Below, in pieces: positions 14,900 through 24,842 of a stretch of 64,000 bases of DNA (positions within the stretch are counted from its first letter, which is position 1; each line of letters starts with the position of its first letter). This DNA is from an uncultured Bacteroidales bacterium (GTDB taxonomy: Bacteria > Bacteroidota > Bacteroidia > Bacteroidales > FEN-979), in contig CAILVF010000045.1 of NCBI GenBank assembly GCA_903837605.1, positions 1-64,000 on the forward strand, written 5' to 3'. The notes below the pieces were generated by a model. It was not told where the DNA came from, ran no database searches, and saw only the letters and a list, made by a program, of their open reading frames with translations. A program made the translations under genes and the position numbers.

Positions 14900-17710
14900 A
14901 TGAAAAAACATTTTCCAAAGCTAGTGCTGATCATGGCACTGATGCTGGCCTGGACATCCTTTGTCCTTGCCCAGAACTACAATCTGAAAGAAATGCCTCC
15001 CCTTGATCCGAAGATCAGGACCGGAGTCCTTTCAAACGGGATGCATTACTATATCCGTGCAAATTCCCTTCCCGAGAAACGGGGTGAATTTTACATTGCC
15101 AACAACATCGGGGCAATACAGGAAAACGACGACCAGAACGGGCTCGCCCATTTCACCGAACATATGTCGTTCAACGGGACGGTTCATTTTCCGAAGAAAG
15201 GGATCCTGGATTACCTGGCAACCATTGGCGTGAAATTCGGGACAAATGTGAACGCTTCCACCGGGCTTGAGCAAACTGTCTTCAACCTTTCAAACGTACC
15301 TCTTTCCCGTGAGACGATCACGGATTCCTGCCTGATGATCCTCCGCGACTGGGCCCATTATGTGGCTTTCGAGGATACGGAGATCGACCTCGAAAGGGGT
15401 GTGATCATGGAGGAATGGAGGATGTACGGAAGCGCATCGGAACGTATGAGCAATAAGCTGGCTCCCGTGATCTATAAGGGTTCCAAGTATGCCATCCGCG
15501 ATGTAATCGGGGATACGGCTGTCATCAAGCATTTTAAGTATCAGACCATCAAGGATTTTTATCATACCTGGTACCGCACCGACCTGCAGGCGATCATCAT
15601 CGTGGGCGATTTTAACGTGGATGCCGTTGAAGCGAAGATCAAAGCCATCTTCAGCGATATCCCGAAAGTCACCAACGCGAAAGCCAAGGAACTCTACCCG
15701 CTTCCCGACAACAAGGAAGCCCTCATAGGGACAGCTACCGACAAGGAAGCCACTAACACCATGGTGACCGTGGCTTTCAAGCATGACGGGACCCCCGATG
15801 CAGACAAGAACCTGGAGTACATGAGAACCCAGCTCGTGAGGTCGTTTGCGAACATGATGCTCTCTATGAGGCTGATGGAACTTGCCCGAAGCGAGAACCC
15901 TCCCTTCATTTTTGCAGGGGCCGGCTACCGCAGGTACACTTCAACTAAAGATGCTTTCACAGGGATGGCGCAGAGCGCGGATAACAATTCACTGAAAGCC
16001 CTGAATGCTATACTCGTCGAGATACAAAGGATGAAACAGTACGGGTTCACTCCGGGAGAATATGAGCGCGCAAAGGCGGAATTCCTTCGCAGCCTCGATT
16101 CACGCTACATGGACCGTGACAAGCGCAAAAACCGCGAGCTGGTCCGCCCTATCACCGGTAACTTCCTGACCAACACACCCAACCCCGGCATAGAGTATGA
16201 ATATGCCTTCGACAAGGCCCTCCTTCCCGGCATCAGCCTGGATGAGATCAATACGGCTGCAAAAGGATATGTGACTGACAACAACATGATCGTCACCATC
16301 ACCGGACCGGAAAAGGAAGGCGTGAAACTGCCAACGGTTGCCGAAATCCAGAATGTGCTGAACACTTATGCGCAGGCTAAGATCGGTCCGTACGTGGATG
16401 CCACAGCAGGGAAAAAACTGATAGAAAAGGAACCTGTTCCTGGAAAAGCCTCCGCTACCGGTGTTAACACGGTTTTCGGGACTACCGAGTGGACCCTGTC
16501 AAACGGCATGAAGGTCATCTTCAAGCCTACGGATATTAAGGAAGACGAGCTTTCCATCACCGGATGGGCCGAAGGCGGTACTTCAGCATTGAAAGACGAA
16601 GAACTGGTTGCAGCTGATTTCCTGGGCGACGCCCTTTCGGCCATGGGCCTCGGCAATTATACAAGGAACGACCTTACCAAGCTGCTGGCCGGAAAGCGTG
16701 CAGGGGTTTCATTCATGATCAGCGACGAACAGGACATGATCTCGTCGCGCACTTCCCCCAAAGACCTGGAGACAGCGCTCCAGCTCATCTATATGAGTTT
16801 CACGAGCCCGAGATGGAATGAAACCGATTACAAAACCTGGCTTGACAAGGTCAAAGCATCTCTTATCAATGCCGATGCCGAACCCAGGAAAGCGTTCAGC
16901 GACACCTTAGATGTGATGATGGCAAACCATAATAAACGCGTTCAGCCTGTTACCTATAAATCCCTGGATAAACTTTCCTTCGACCTCCTGCAGAAGGTGT
17001 TCAAAGAAAGGTTCTCAGACCCGGGGAATTTCACCCTCCTTTTTACGGGCAAGATAAACCCTGAGTCTGCAAAGCCCATGATAGAGAAATACCTTGCATC
17101 ATTGCCCACAACACCCCAGAAGGATGTTTACGTTGACCGCGGGATCAGGCCGCCGAAGGGCCATGCAAAATCCGATTTCAAAAGGGCCAGCACTACGCCG
17201 AGGACTGCCATCTATGTGAATTTCAACGGGAAATGCGATTACAACATTGACAACCGCCTGGTCGGGGCAGCCATGAGGCATATCCTCGAGCTCCGTTATA
17301 TAGAACGTATCCGCGAGGATGAAGGCGGGGCATACAGTGTTCGTGTTTCCTTTGCAACCCAGAAGCTGCCCGTGCAGGGGTTCAATTTCATCGTGACATT
17401 TGAAACAGACCCGGCTAAAGCCGATAAGCTAATAGGGATAGTTCACAGCGAGGTTGAAAAATTCCTGAAAAGCGGTCCTTCCGATGCCGACCTTCAGAAA
17501 TTCAAGGAATATGCTTTAAAACAAAGGCCTGAAGACATGAAGGAGAACAACTGGTGGAATTCAACAGTACAGGAATATTATGTTAACAAACTTGATTACC
17601 TCACCGGTTTTGAAACAAAAGTGAAAGCCCTTAACACAAAAGCCGTCCAGGATTTTGCTAAAAAAGTCCTGGGCCAGGATAATGTTGTTGAGGTAATTAT
17701 GAGGCCGTAA
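14900..17710 (+). CDS. M16 family zinc peptidase (pitrilysin/insulinase-like)
   Basis: I take ATG 14900, which gives 936 residues with a signal peptide (MKKHFPKLVLIMALMLAWTS, cut after ...LAQN); an in-frame ATG at 14849 would bury it. The inverted zinc motif HFTEH (about 83-87) is present, with the downstream glutamate region around EDTEIDLERGVIMEEW. A second, inactive M16 repeat fills the C-terminal half, as in bacterial two-domain pitrilysins. It probably acts in the periplasm or outer membrane on peptides. It opens the chromosome after the element and is followed by the beta-CASP gene after 3 bases, forming a short operon. Confidence 0.9.
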   Translation: MKKHFPKLVLIMALMLAWTSFVLAQNYNLKEMPPLDPKIRTGVLSNGMHYYIRANSLPEKRGEFYIANNIGAIQENDDQNGLAHFTEHMSFNGTVHFPKKGILDYLATIGVKFGTNVNASTGLEQTVFNLSNVPLSRETITDSCLMILRDWAHYVAFEDTEIDLERGVIMEEWRMYGSASERMSNKLAPVIYKGSKYAIRDVIGDTAVIKHFKYQTIKDFYHTWYRTDLQAIIIVGDFNVDAVEAKIKAIFSDIPKVTNAKAKELYPLPDNKEALIGTATDKEATNTMVTVAFKHDGTPDADKNLEYMRTQLVRSFANMMLSMRLMELARSENPPFIFAGAGYRRYTSTKDAFTGMAQSADNNSLKALNAILVEIQRMKQYGFTPGEYERAKAEFLRSLDSRYMDRDKRKNRELVRPITGNFLTNTPNPGIEYEYAFDKALLPGISLDEINTAAKGYVTDNNMIVTITGPEKEGVKLPTVAEIQNVLNTYAQAKIGPYVDATAGKKLIEKEPVPGKASATGVNTVFGTTEWTLSNGMKVIFKPTDIKEDELSITGWAEGGTSALKDEELVAADFLGDALSAMGLGNYTRNDLTKLLAGKRAGVSFMISDEQDMISSRTSPKDLETALQLIYMSFTSPRWNETDYKTWLDKVKASLINADAEPRKAFSDTLDVMMANHNKRVQPVTYKSLDKLSFDLLQKVFKERFSDPGNFTLLFTGKINPESAKPMIEKYLASLPTTPQKDVYVDRGIRPPKGHAKSDFKRASTTPRTAIYVNFNGKCDYNIDNRLVGAAMRHILELRYIERIREDEGGAYSVRVSFATQKLPVQGFNFIVTFETDPAKADKLIGIVHSEVEKFLKSGPSDADLQKFKEYALKQRPEDMKENNWWNSTVQEYYVNKLDYLTGFETKVKALNTKAVQDFAKKVLGQDNVVEVIMRP

Positions 17711-17713
17711 TTC

Positions 17714-19105
17714 ATGAAAATCAAAGTGCTCGGAGCCGGTGGCGGGGAAGTCACCGGCTCCGCATATTTAGTGGAGACCGATCATGCCAGGATACTGGTC
17801 GATTGCGGTATTTTCCAGGGGGGCAAACAGGCCGTGGCAATGAACCGCTTTGACCTTAAAGATGTTTCCAATCTCGACGCAGTCCTTGTAACCCACGCCC
17901 ACCTGGACCATACGGGCCGCCTGCCCCTTCTGAGCAAACTCGGAGTACCGGCACCTGTGTTCTGTACACAGGCGACATTGGAACTGACCTCCCTTATTCT
18001 CAGGGATTCGGCCCACGTACAGGAGATGGATACGAACCGGGTTAACCGGAAAAGGCAGAGGGCCGGCATGAGGGCAATACAGCCCCTGGTTTCGCACGAA
18101 GACACTGAAGATATCATTGGCCGGCTTATTGCCCAGCCATACGATAGTCAGCTCCCTGTTGCACCAGGCATTAAAGCCAGCTTCGCCGAAGCCGGGCACA
18201 TGCTCGGCTCTTCATGCATACAGCTCAGTATCGAAGACCAGGGAAGGATGAAGAAAGTGATTTTTTCGGGTGACCTGGGTCCAAAAGGCGCCCCGATCCT
18301 GAAAGATTTCGAGGAACTTCATACCGCTGATGCGGTTTTTATGGAAACGACTTATGGGGACCGCGATCATAAACCGCTTGATGAAACCGTAAATGAATTT
18401 ATTTCAATTGTAAAAACAGCCGTGGCAGCCAGGGGTAAAATCCTTATCCCTACGTTTGCTGTCGGAAGGGCCCAGCTGATGATATCCATCCTGGCATCTA
18501 TGTTCAGGGCCCGGCATGTGCCGCCCTTCCCGATTTTCCTCGACAGCCCTATGGCCATAGATGCCTCGAAGATCTATTTTAACCACAAGGAACTCTATGA
18601 TGAAGAACTGCTGGAATTCATAAAGCAAAAGCCTCTGATGGAAGACCTGGCAAGCCTGAAAATGTGCCCTTCCGCCGAAGATTCAATCGCTATCAATAAG
18701 GTACCGGGCCCCATGATGGTTCTTGCAGGTGCGGGAATGTGCAACGCGGGCCGCATACTCCACCATCTTAAATATAACCTGTGGAAACCCGAAACCCATG
18801 TGATCATCGTCGGGTACCAGGGTTCAGGAACCCTGGGCAGGAGACTGGTCGACGGTGCAGAAAAGGTCAGGATCTTCGGTGAAGAAATTGCTGTCAAGGC
18901 AACAATACACACGTTGGGGGGCTTTAGTGCACATGCGGGCCAGAAAGACCTGCTCGACTGGTTCTCTCACCTTGCCCCTGCCAAACCAAAGCTGGTACTG
19001 ATCCATGGTGAAGACATCCCGAGAAAAACCCTGGGATCCATGATCATGGAACGCTTCGGCACCGAAGCCATTTACCCTTCAATGAATGAGGAGGTCTCCC
19101 TCTGA
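17714..19105 (+). CDS. Metallo-beta-lactamase/beta-CASP RNA nuclease-like protein
   Basis: The 463-residue protein has the MBL fold metal motif HAHLDHTG (about 61-68), EAGHMLGSS, the aspartate strand VIFSGDLG, a beta-CASP region with ETTYGDRDH, and a C-terminal RMMBL part with GGFSAHAGQKDL and LVLIHGE. Members of this CPSF73/YSH1-like family process or degrade RNA in the cytosol. The length fits the bacterial group (about 450). It follows the M16 gene by 3 bases. The RNA substrate is assumed from the family and not shown. Confidence 0.9.
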   Translation: MKIKVLGAGGGEVTGSAYLVETDHARILVDCGIFQGGKQAVAMNRFDLKDVSNLDAVLVTHAHLDHTGRLPLLSKLGVPAPVFCTQATLELTSLILRDSAHVQEMDTNRVNRKRQRAGMRAIQPLVSHEDTEDIIGRLIAQPYDSQLPVAPGIKASFAEAGHMLGSSCIQLSIEDQGRMKKVIFSGDLGPKGAPILKDFEELHTADAVFMETTYGDRDHKPLDETVNEFISIVKTAVAARGKILIPTFAVGRAQLMISILASMFRARHVPPFPIFLDSPMAIDASKIYFNHKELYDEELLEFIKQKPLMEDLASLKMCPSAEDSIAINKVPGPMMVLAGAGMCNAGRILHHLKYNLWKPETHVIIVGYQGSGTLGRRLVDGAEKVRIFGEEIAVKATIHTLGGFSAHAGQKDLLDWFSHLAPAKPKLVLIHGEDIPRKTLGSMIMERFGTEAIYPSMNEEVSL

Positions 19106-19159
19106 AAAACAGGGGGCATATGTTTCCTGGGACACGATCCTGCTAAAGAGACCCGGTGA

Positions 19160-19552
19160 TTATACCGGCAGCAGGTATTTTTTTATCAGGTCAAGCATTT
19201 CATTTGCACGTATGGGTTTTGCGAGGAACTCGCAGCATCCGGCACTAAAAGCTGCTTTCTGATCATCTTCTGCAGCATAAGCCGTTTGTGCAATAACTGG
19301 CATGCCTGATCTAAGGGCAATTATTTGCCGGGTAGCATCAAGTCCATTTAAACCAGGCAGCCGTATATCCATAAGAACCACGTTGATCTCAGAATGCTTC
19401 CTGCAAAGCTCGACCGCTTTCAGCCCATTTTCGGCATGCAATATCTTTGCCTGCGTCGGTTTCAGCAATATGTCGAGATAATTGAAATTGAGCTGGTCGT
19501 CTTCTACAACAAGAATCGATTTTCCTCTCCAGTTGATCGTGTGGTTCCCCAT
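19160..19552 (-). CDS. Stand-alone response regulator receiver protein
   Basis: The 130-residue protein is one receiver domain, with an acidic pocket (VVEDDQ, about 16-21), the phospho-acceptor strand VVLMDIRLPGLNG, a conserved Thr/Ala (AQTAYA) and the lysine loop AKPI. There is no output domain. It resembles receiver domains of hybrid kinases, and such lone proteins often pass phosphate to or from a kinase elsewhere. The only hybrid kinase in the window (60838-62925) is far away. A TAnnTTTG promoter (19571-19578) precedes it. Confidence 0.9.
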   Translation of the reverse strand: MGNHTINWRGKSILVVEDDQLNFNYLDILLKPTQAKILHAENGLKAVELCRKHSEINVVLMDIRLPGLNGLDATRQIIALRSGMPVIAQTAYAAEDDQKAAFSAGCCEFLAKPIRANEMLDLIKKYLLPV

Positions 19553-19570
19553 GAGTATAAATTAGCTGGC

Positions 19571-19578
19571 CAAAAATA
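19571..19578 (-). promoter_or_regulatory. TAnnTTTG -7 promoter motif
   Basis: TATTTTTG on the minus strand lies 19 bases before the receiver gene. Confidence 0.5.
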
Positions 19579-19630
19579 TCATTATTCAGTGATTTTCCCA
19601 AGAGACGTTCTGATTTACATATAAAAATCT

Positions 19631-19638
19631 TAGTTTTG
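19631..19638 (+). promoter_or_regulatory. TAnnTTTG -7 promoter motif for pyk
   Basis: TAGTTTTG lies 35 bases before the pyk ATG, with TTGACTGACAATT following. Confidence 0.55.
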
Positions 19639-19672
19639 ACTGACAATTAGTAAACCCAAATACCAACCTACC

Positions 19673-21088
19673 ATGAATGATCCCATCCGCAGGACTAAAA
19701 TTGTGGCTACAATTGGACCTGCAAGTAATACTCCCGACATGATACGGAACCTCATAAAGGCAGGAATGAATGTGGCACGCCTGAATTTTTCCCACGGCAG
19801 TTATGATGACCATGCAAAGGTTATTAAATACCTGAGGGATATTTCAGATGAGATGGATACCCCGGTAACTCTTCTTCAGGACCTCCAGGGGCCTAAGATA
19901 CGCGTGGGGAAACTGCTGGGCGACGAGATCAGGCTGACAAAGGGCGAGGTTCTCCGTATCATACCGATGGAAGAATATTCAGGACAGGCGGGTGTCATTC
20001 CCATCGACTATCCGCATGCAGCTGAAGAAGCCGAAAGCGGGATGCTTATTCTTCTTGACGACGGACTGCTTTCTCTTAAAATTACCGGGATCCAGGGGAA
20101 TGCCCTGGTATGTGCAGTTGAGGACGGGGGTATTTTAAAAAGCAGGAAAGGAGTTAATTTCCCCGACCTTAAGTTAAAACTCCCCTCACTTACTGAAAAA
20201 GACAAACAGGACCTGTTGTTTGGACTTGAACATGGTGTTGACTGGGTTTCGCTTAGTTTTGTCCGTTCTGCTGCCGATATAGTGGAACTCAGGCAGTTTA
20301 TAAATAAAGCCGGGTACAGGAAACCCCTGATTGCCAAGATTGAAAAGCCACAGGCAATAGAACACCTGGATGAGATTATCAATGTCACCGATGGTGTGAT
20401 GGTTGCAAGGGGCGACCTTGGAGTTGAAATGAGCCCCGAAAAAGTTCCCCTTTTACAGAAACACATCATTGAGCAATGCAACCGCATGAGCAAACCGGTC
20501 ATCACAGCAACCCAGATGCTGGAGTCGATGATCCACGAGCCGAGACCGACCAGGGCTGAAGCAAACGATGTGGCCAATGCCATTATAGACGGGACCGATT
20601 GCACAATGCTTTCAGGTGAATCGGCCGTGGGCGAGTATCCGGTCAAGGCAGTTGAGATGATGGCCAGGATTGCGATGGAGGTGGAATCAAAAATTGAATT
20701 CAGGACCTACCCTGCTATTGAACATTCGGAGATCGGTGCAATCTGCGAAGCAGTAAACCGTATTGAAAAGGTGGTTGAGGTATGCGCGATCTCGGTGCTG
20801 ACTGCCAGCGGCAGAAGTGCAAAATTCATCGCTGCGGGAAGGCCCAAGGCGCCGATCTACGCGCTGACCGACGATCCCGTGATCTATCATGGGCTGAACC
20901 TGCTCTGGGGCATCCACCCTATCCTTATCAGGGACAAATGCCATTCCTTTGACGAAATGATCAGCCTGGCTGAAGCCAGTGTCAAAGAGCACCAGGTCAC
21001 AAAACCGGGAGACAGGATCATCGTCATTGCCGGGATCCCCCCGAACATCCCAGGTGGCACAAATTGTTTAAAGATCCACACAATATAA
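19673..21088 (+). CDS. pyk: Pyruvate kinase
   Basis: The 471-residue protein is a full pyruvate kinase that makes ATP and pyruvate from phosphoenolpyruvate in glycolysis. Key motifs are TKIVATIGPASNT near the N-terminus, LLQDLQGPKIRVG, MVARGDLGVEM (about 243-253), KPVITATQMLESM (active-site region) and a C-terminal effector-type domain. Length is typical (470-480). A strong bidirectional terminator follows at 21087-21132. It stands alone with its own promoter (19631-19638). Confidence 0.97.
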   Translation: MNDPIRRTKIVATIGPASNTPDMIRNLIKAGMNVARLNFSHGSYDDHAKVIKYLRDISDEMDTPVTLLQDLQGPKIRVGKLLGDEIRLTKGEVLRIIPMEEYSGQAGVIPIDYPHAAEEAESGMLILLDDGLLSLKITGIQGNALVCAVEDGGILKSRKGVNFPDLKLKLPSLTEKDKQDLLFGLEHGVDWVSLSFVRSAADIVELRQFINKAGYRKPLIAKIEKPQAIEHLDEIINVTDGVMVARGDLGVEMSPEKVPLLQKHIIEQCNRMSKPVITATQMLESMIHEPRPTRAEANDVANAIIDGTDCTMLSGESAVGEYPVKAVEMMARIAMEVESKIEFRTYPAIEHSEIGAICEAVNRIEKVVEVCAISVLTASGRSAKFIAAGRPKAPIYALTDDPVIYHGLNLLWGIHPILIRDKCHSFDEMISLAEASVKEHQVTKPGDRIIVIAGIPPNIPGGTNCLKIHTI

Positions 21089-21132
21089 AAGACCGAGGCT
21101 GCCTTCTTCCGAACGGCAGCTTCGGTCTTTTT
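21087..21132. terminator. Bidirectional terminator between pyk and the outer-membrane gene
   Basis: AAAAGACCGAgGCTGCC pairs with GGCAGCtTCGGTCTTTT around an 11-base loop. A-runs on the left and T-runs on the right allow it to work for both convergent genes. Confidence 0.85.
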
Positions 21133-21145
21133 GCCAGGCACTGGT

Positions 21146-21793
21146 TTATTTCAGGATGTAGGTAAGGCCTATATTGAAATTGAGACCCTGCATGATATTG
21201 TATGCCTTAAAATCATTAAAGTTGAATGAATTGGTATTAAACCAGTACTGGGCGCTAAGGCTGGCCCCCCAGTGGGAAGATCTGCTGAACCTGATGAGGA
21301 CGCCTGCTTCGGGCGAAAGGGTGAATCCCCATTGGGTTTCATAGATATCAAACTCCTGTACAATGATATGCTCCTCCATGTAATCACCCCCAAAAGACAG
21401 ACCAATATAAGGGTCGGCAACTGCTGAAGGCAAAAAATAATAATACGCCCCCGCCTTCCATGGCACAACAAAAGCATAAGCGTAATTAATGCCTGTGATG
21501 GCAAGGCCATCATTACTATAATAGGTCATCCTGGGATATTTCTTATAATAGTTGTTCCAGCCGAATTCAAAACCTATGGCAAAGCCCTTTTTCAGGAAAT
21601 ACCGGCCTGTGAAATTCCCCCCGGCAGGGCTGACATTATTAATAAAATCATTTAAACTGCCAAGGGGAACACTCAGGGCCCATGAAAGAGAATAGAGCGA
21701 AGCCGGGCTGTACCCGACAGCAGCCTGTTCCTGTGCCCTGGCTGTGAAAGAGAGAAGGAGAACCGCTGAAATTATAAGGGATATCTTTTTCAT
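21146..21793 (-). CDS. Outer-membrane beta-barrel protein
   Basis: I take the ATG at 21793 (MKKISLIISAVLLLSFTARA), 215 residues, which gives a clean signal peptide cut near ARAQEQ; the longer frame to 21850 would hide it. Alternating hydrophobic strands with aromatic ends and a C-terminal strand (NIGLTYILK) mark a small OmpA/OmpW-like barrel of the kind common in Bacteroidota. No ligand can be guessed. It lies 56 bases past the DUF4136 lipoprotein gene and probably shares its transcript. Confidence 0.75.
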   Translation of the reverse strand: MKKISLIISAVLLLSFTARAQEQAAVGYSPASLYSLSWALSVPLGSLNDFINNVSPAGGNFTGRYFLKKGFAIGFEFGWNNYYKKYPRMTYYSNDGLAITGINYAYAFVVPWKAGAYYYFLPSAVADPYIGLSFGGDYMEEHIIVQEFDIYETQWGFTLSPEAGVLIRFSRSSHWGASLSAQYWFNTNSFNFNDFKAYNIMQGLNFNIGLTYILK

Positions 21794-21849
21794 TGCCGAA
21801 GCATAATACGTGTGTAAGCTTATTATTGTCTGAAGACGCGACAGTTGCA

Positions 21850-22488
21850 TTAATCAGCCCTGATTTGCGGAGTTTGCATAAAACACTGGTCAACATTGCC
21901 GAGAATCTCCTGTGTAGTGTGATTACCGGTCATAACGCCCCTGATGACGGCGACCCAAACAACATACAGCTTATTGTTGCGGGCGGCTGCATTTTTCAGG
22001 TCAGGCATTTCAATGATAATAGTTCCTGTGCTCAAGGAACTGACTGCGGGAGGATAATACGGGTAATAATAATTGTAACCGTAATAGCCCCAGTATGACG
22101 GACCATAATATCCATAATCCCAGTACCATCCGGGGTAATAATACGACACATTTGTAATTTTCACTACACCAACATTTATTCCAAGGTCAGGATTCCCGGT
22201 TTTTCGGTCCACCCTGTTATAACCCCTTGCCTGCATGTTTACTGTGATCTGGTTGAGCAGGGCCGCTGCCTGGGCGTCGAGTATCCTGATGCTGTCTTTG
22301 TCGCTGATGACCGATACCGAATCAACAACCGAAAAGGTTTTGAATTGTGTGAAATCAGTACCAACGTCATATTTAGTGATATCAACCAGGTCTTCCTCAA
22401 GCCTTGAATCGAGAGACGGATATGTTGCGCAGGAAATCAAAAAAGCTATCGCCGCCGACAGTGTCAGCATTTTTATCTTTCTTTTCAT
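21850..22488 (-). CDS. DUF4136 lipoprotein
   Basis: A 212-residue lipoprotein: a signal sequence with lipobox LISC (cysteine at about 20) followed by a DUF4136-type region (DFTQFKTFSVVDSVSVISDK, ILDAQAAALLNQITVNMQARGYN). A tyrosine/glycine-rich stretch (YYPGWYWDYGYYGPSYWG) precedes the C-terminal strand ending with the QEILGNV helix. The family is of unknown function and sits in the envelope. It precedes the barrel protein. Confidence 0.85.
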   Translation of the reverse strand: MKRKIKMLTLSAAIAFLISCATYPSLDSRLEEDLVDITKYDVGTDFTQFKTFSVVDSVSVISDKDSIRILDAQAAALLNQITVNMQARGYNRVDRKTGNPDLGINVGVVKITNVSYYYPGWYWDYGYYGPSYWGYYGYNYYYPYYPPAVSSLSTGTIIIEMPDLKNAAARNNKLYVVWVAVIRGVMTGNHTTQEILGNVDQCFMQTPQIRAD

Positions 22489-22535
22489 AGGCCTATGATG
22501 AACAATTTACAGGTCGTCTATCCATGCCTGCCTGA

Positions 22536-24017
22536 TTAAACCATCCTGTACATCTGGAAAAAATGGAATCCCCAGGATTCAAGCCCGACATAAAGTCCGC
22601 CAACTGCCAGTTCATCCCCGTTCCGAATAAAATGCGCCTGGGTAAACATGTCGACAAGTCTCCATACGTGGCCGGCCATTTCGCAGTCGGGCAGGTAAAC
22701 GAACCCTTGCGAGGGCTGTGGTGAATAATTCACTGCAATGAGGCAGACCTTGTTTTCGAATCTCCAGTACCAGGCGAGGATATTCCTGCAACTCTGGTTA
22801 TCGTCCCAACCGCTGACAGGGCTTAGCGACCACTCTCCAAGGTGAAGTTCCGGCATGGAAATGATTTCCAGGAGATTTTCATAGAAATTTTTAATGAAAG
22901 TATTCGTATTCTCCCGGGGTCTTCTTCTTAAAAACACAGGTAAGCGGATAACTCTCCCTTCCAACTGGCCTTCGTGGATGAGTTTTGCTCCCGGAAGGGC
23001 CAGGCTGATCAGCGCTGCCGCTTTTTCTTTATCAGGATTGAAAATGGATATGGCTCTTTCTTCATCATGATTTTCTATGAACCTCATCAGTTTGGACTGA
23101 TACCCGGTGTCGGCCTGGAGATGATGGCGTATCGCATCAGCATTTTCTCCTTTCAGCCTGTCATAAAGCCGTTTATCATAACAGAAATCAAAACCGTTTT
23201 GCTGAAGGATATATTCCATATTCCAGTATACCTCAGCAATGAAAACGAAATCAGGAAACTCAGATTTTATTTCCCGAATAACGTATTTCCAGTATTCCTC
23301 TTCAAGGGCTTCTCCGGCCAGGGGGCCCCATGTCTGGAGAAACACGTCGTTCAACATCAGCATGGCCATATCGCAGCGAACACCATCGCTCATCGACGCG
23401 ATTTCCTTCAGCGTTCGTATCACCTCCAGCCTTAAGCGTGGATTAAATGCGTTTACCTGGACTACATCTTCCCATGCAGGATAATAAGGATCCTTGCCGC
23501 AGGCAAAGATCCCTGATTCCAGGGTTTTAAAAGTCACCGGGTCACGTACCGCATCATCAGCATTTCCATGGATGAAAAAATCAGGGTAAGAAGTTATCCA
23601 TGGATGATCGAAGGCAAGGTGGTTTGGGACAAAATCAAGAATGAGAGCAATGTTTCTCTCGGCAAGCTTCTCACGCGCAATAGCCAGCCCATGGTTACCC
23701 CCAAGTTTGATGTCAACCGAATAATTTTTTACACAATACGGTGAACCTGTATTATCTTCAGGTGAAAAATCACTCAGGGCTTTATAAAAATCGGAGAGGT
23801 TTCCCCGATCAGCATTGGAGATCCTGATACATTCGGGGCTTCGCTCCCATACCCCCATAAACCATACAGCCTGAATTCTGAGCCGGGAAAGCTCATCCCA
23901 TTTATAATCAGGAACATTGGCAAGGGTAATCTCAGCCTGGCATTCATTGCTCATTTCTCCCAGCCACACAAGGGTATTAATCTCATAAATGACCGGATTA
24001 TCACTAAGGGCTTTCAA
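22536..24017 (-). CDS. GH13 alpha-amylase family glycosidase
   Basis: The 493-residue protein has the GH13 regions: I, LILDFVPNH (about 123-131); II, GVRCDMAML with the nucleophile Asp; III, FIAEVYW with the acid/base Glu; IV, FIENHDEERA with the third catalytic Asp. There is no signal peptide, so it acts in the cytosol. The C-terminal part has a beta-sheet domain. The usual starch or trehalose specificity loops are not resolvable by eye; candidates include a maltodextrin or sucrose-type hydrolase. No PUL partners (SusC/D) are near. Confidence 0.9.
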   Translation of the reverse strand: MKALSDNPVIYEINTLVWLGEMSNECQAEITLANVPDYKWDELSRLRIQAVWFMGVWERSPECIRISNADRGNLSDFYKALSDFSPEDNTGSPYCVKNYSVDIKLGGNHGLAIAREKLAERNIALILDFVPNHLAFDHPWITSYPDFFIHGNADDAVRDPVTFKTLESGIFACGKDPYYPAWEDVVQVNAFNPRLRLEVIRTLKEIASMSDGVRCDMAMLMLNDVFLQTWGPLAGEALEEEYWKYVIREIKSEFPDFVFIAEVYWNMEYILQQNGFDFCYDKRLYDRLKGENADAIRHHLQADTGYQSKLMRFIENHDEERAISIFNPDKEKAAALISLALPGAKLIHEGQLEGRVIRLPVFLRRRPRENTNTFIKNFYENLLEIISMPELHLGEWSLSPVSGWDDNQSCRNILAWYWRFENKVCLIAVNYSPQPSQGFVYLPDCEMAGHVWRLVDMFTQAHFIRNGDELAVGGLYVGLESWGFHFFQMYRMV

Positions 24018-24092
24018 AATGACATGGTATTTGTCTGAATGTAAATATAAGACAATTTACCGCGAGAAGGTATGCAGGCAGAAAAAAAAGAG

Positions 24093-24842
24093 CTACATAT
24101 GCAGGATCTGTTTCAACAGCTTGTAGCCGCTGGAGCTTGCCCTGAGGCTGGCTCCGTTTTTCAGGAGTACCGAATAACTTTCCTTATCATAAAGCTCTAT
24201 CCTTTCTATGGCCTCGGCGTTGACAATATAGGAACGGTGGATACGGATGTATTTTTCAGGATCAAGATGGGATTCAAAGTATTTCATCGTCTTCTCTTTC
24301 AGGTAATTACCATCCTTAGTATGGATCATAACGTAATCGCCTTCGGCTTCAAGATAAATGATCTCGCCAACCCCGATAACATGAACTTTATGCCTTGTTT
24401 TAACTGCTATCCTGTTTAATAATTCCTCCTTTTCATCCGCCGACATAATAATTTTTTGAACTTCCGGCTGGATTGCTATACCGCTTTGAAGTTTGGCTAT
24501 AACTTTACCTACGGCCTGGGCAAACCTTTCCCTCGAATAGGGTTTGAGGATATAATCGGTGGCGTTCATTTCAAAGGCCCTGATTGCATACTGGTCATAT
24601 GCAGTGCTGAAAATGATCAGCGGCGGGTTATCAATCAGTTCAAGGACTTCAAAACCGGTAAGTTTTGGCATCTGGATGTCAAGGAAAGCCAGGTCGGGCT
24701 TTAAATCCTGGATTGCTTTAAGTCCCGCAAACCCGTCTGAACATTCTGCAAGGACTTCAATGTCGCTGAAGTCTTTAAGAAAAGTCCTGATGATATCTCT
24801 CGCAGGCTTTTCATCGTCGATGATAATTGCTTTGTATGTCAT
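24093..24842 (-). CDS. LytTR-type response regulator
   Basis: A 249-residue protein: an N-terminal receiver (DDEKPARD, DLAFLDIQMPKLTG with the phospho-Asp, IIFSTAYDQYA, LKPYSRE) and a C-terminal LytTR DNA-binding domain (about 148-247, with IHRSYIVNAEAIERIE). It overlaps the histidine kinase gene by 4 bases (ATGA), so the two form one operon and one signalling pair. Confidence 0.95.
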   Translation of the reverse strand: MTYKAIIIDDEKPARDIIRTFLKDFSDIEVLAECSDGFAGLKAIQDLKPDLAFLDIQMPKLTGFEVLELIDNPPLIIFSTAYDQYAIRAFEMNATDYILKPYSRERFAQAVGKVIAKLQSGIAIQPEVQKIIMSADEKEELLNRIAVKTRHKVHVIGVGEIIYLEAEGDYVMIHTKDGNYLKEKTMKYFESHLDPEKYIRIHRSYIVNAEAIERIELYDKESYSVLLKNGASLRASSSGYKLLKQILHM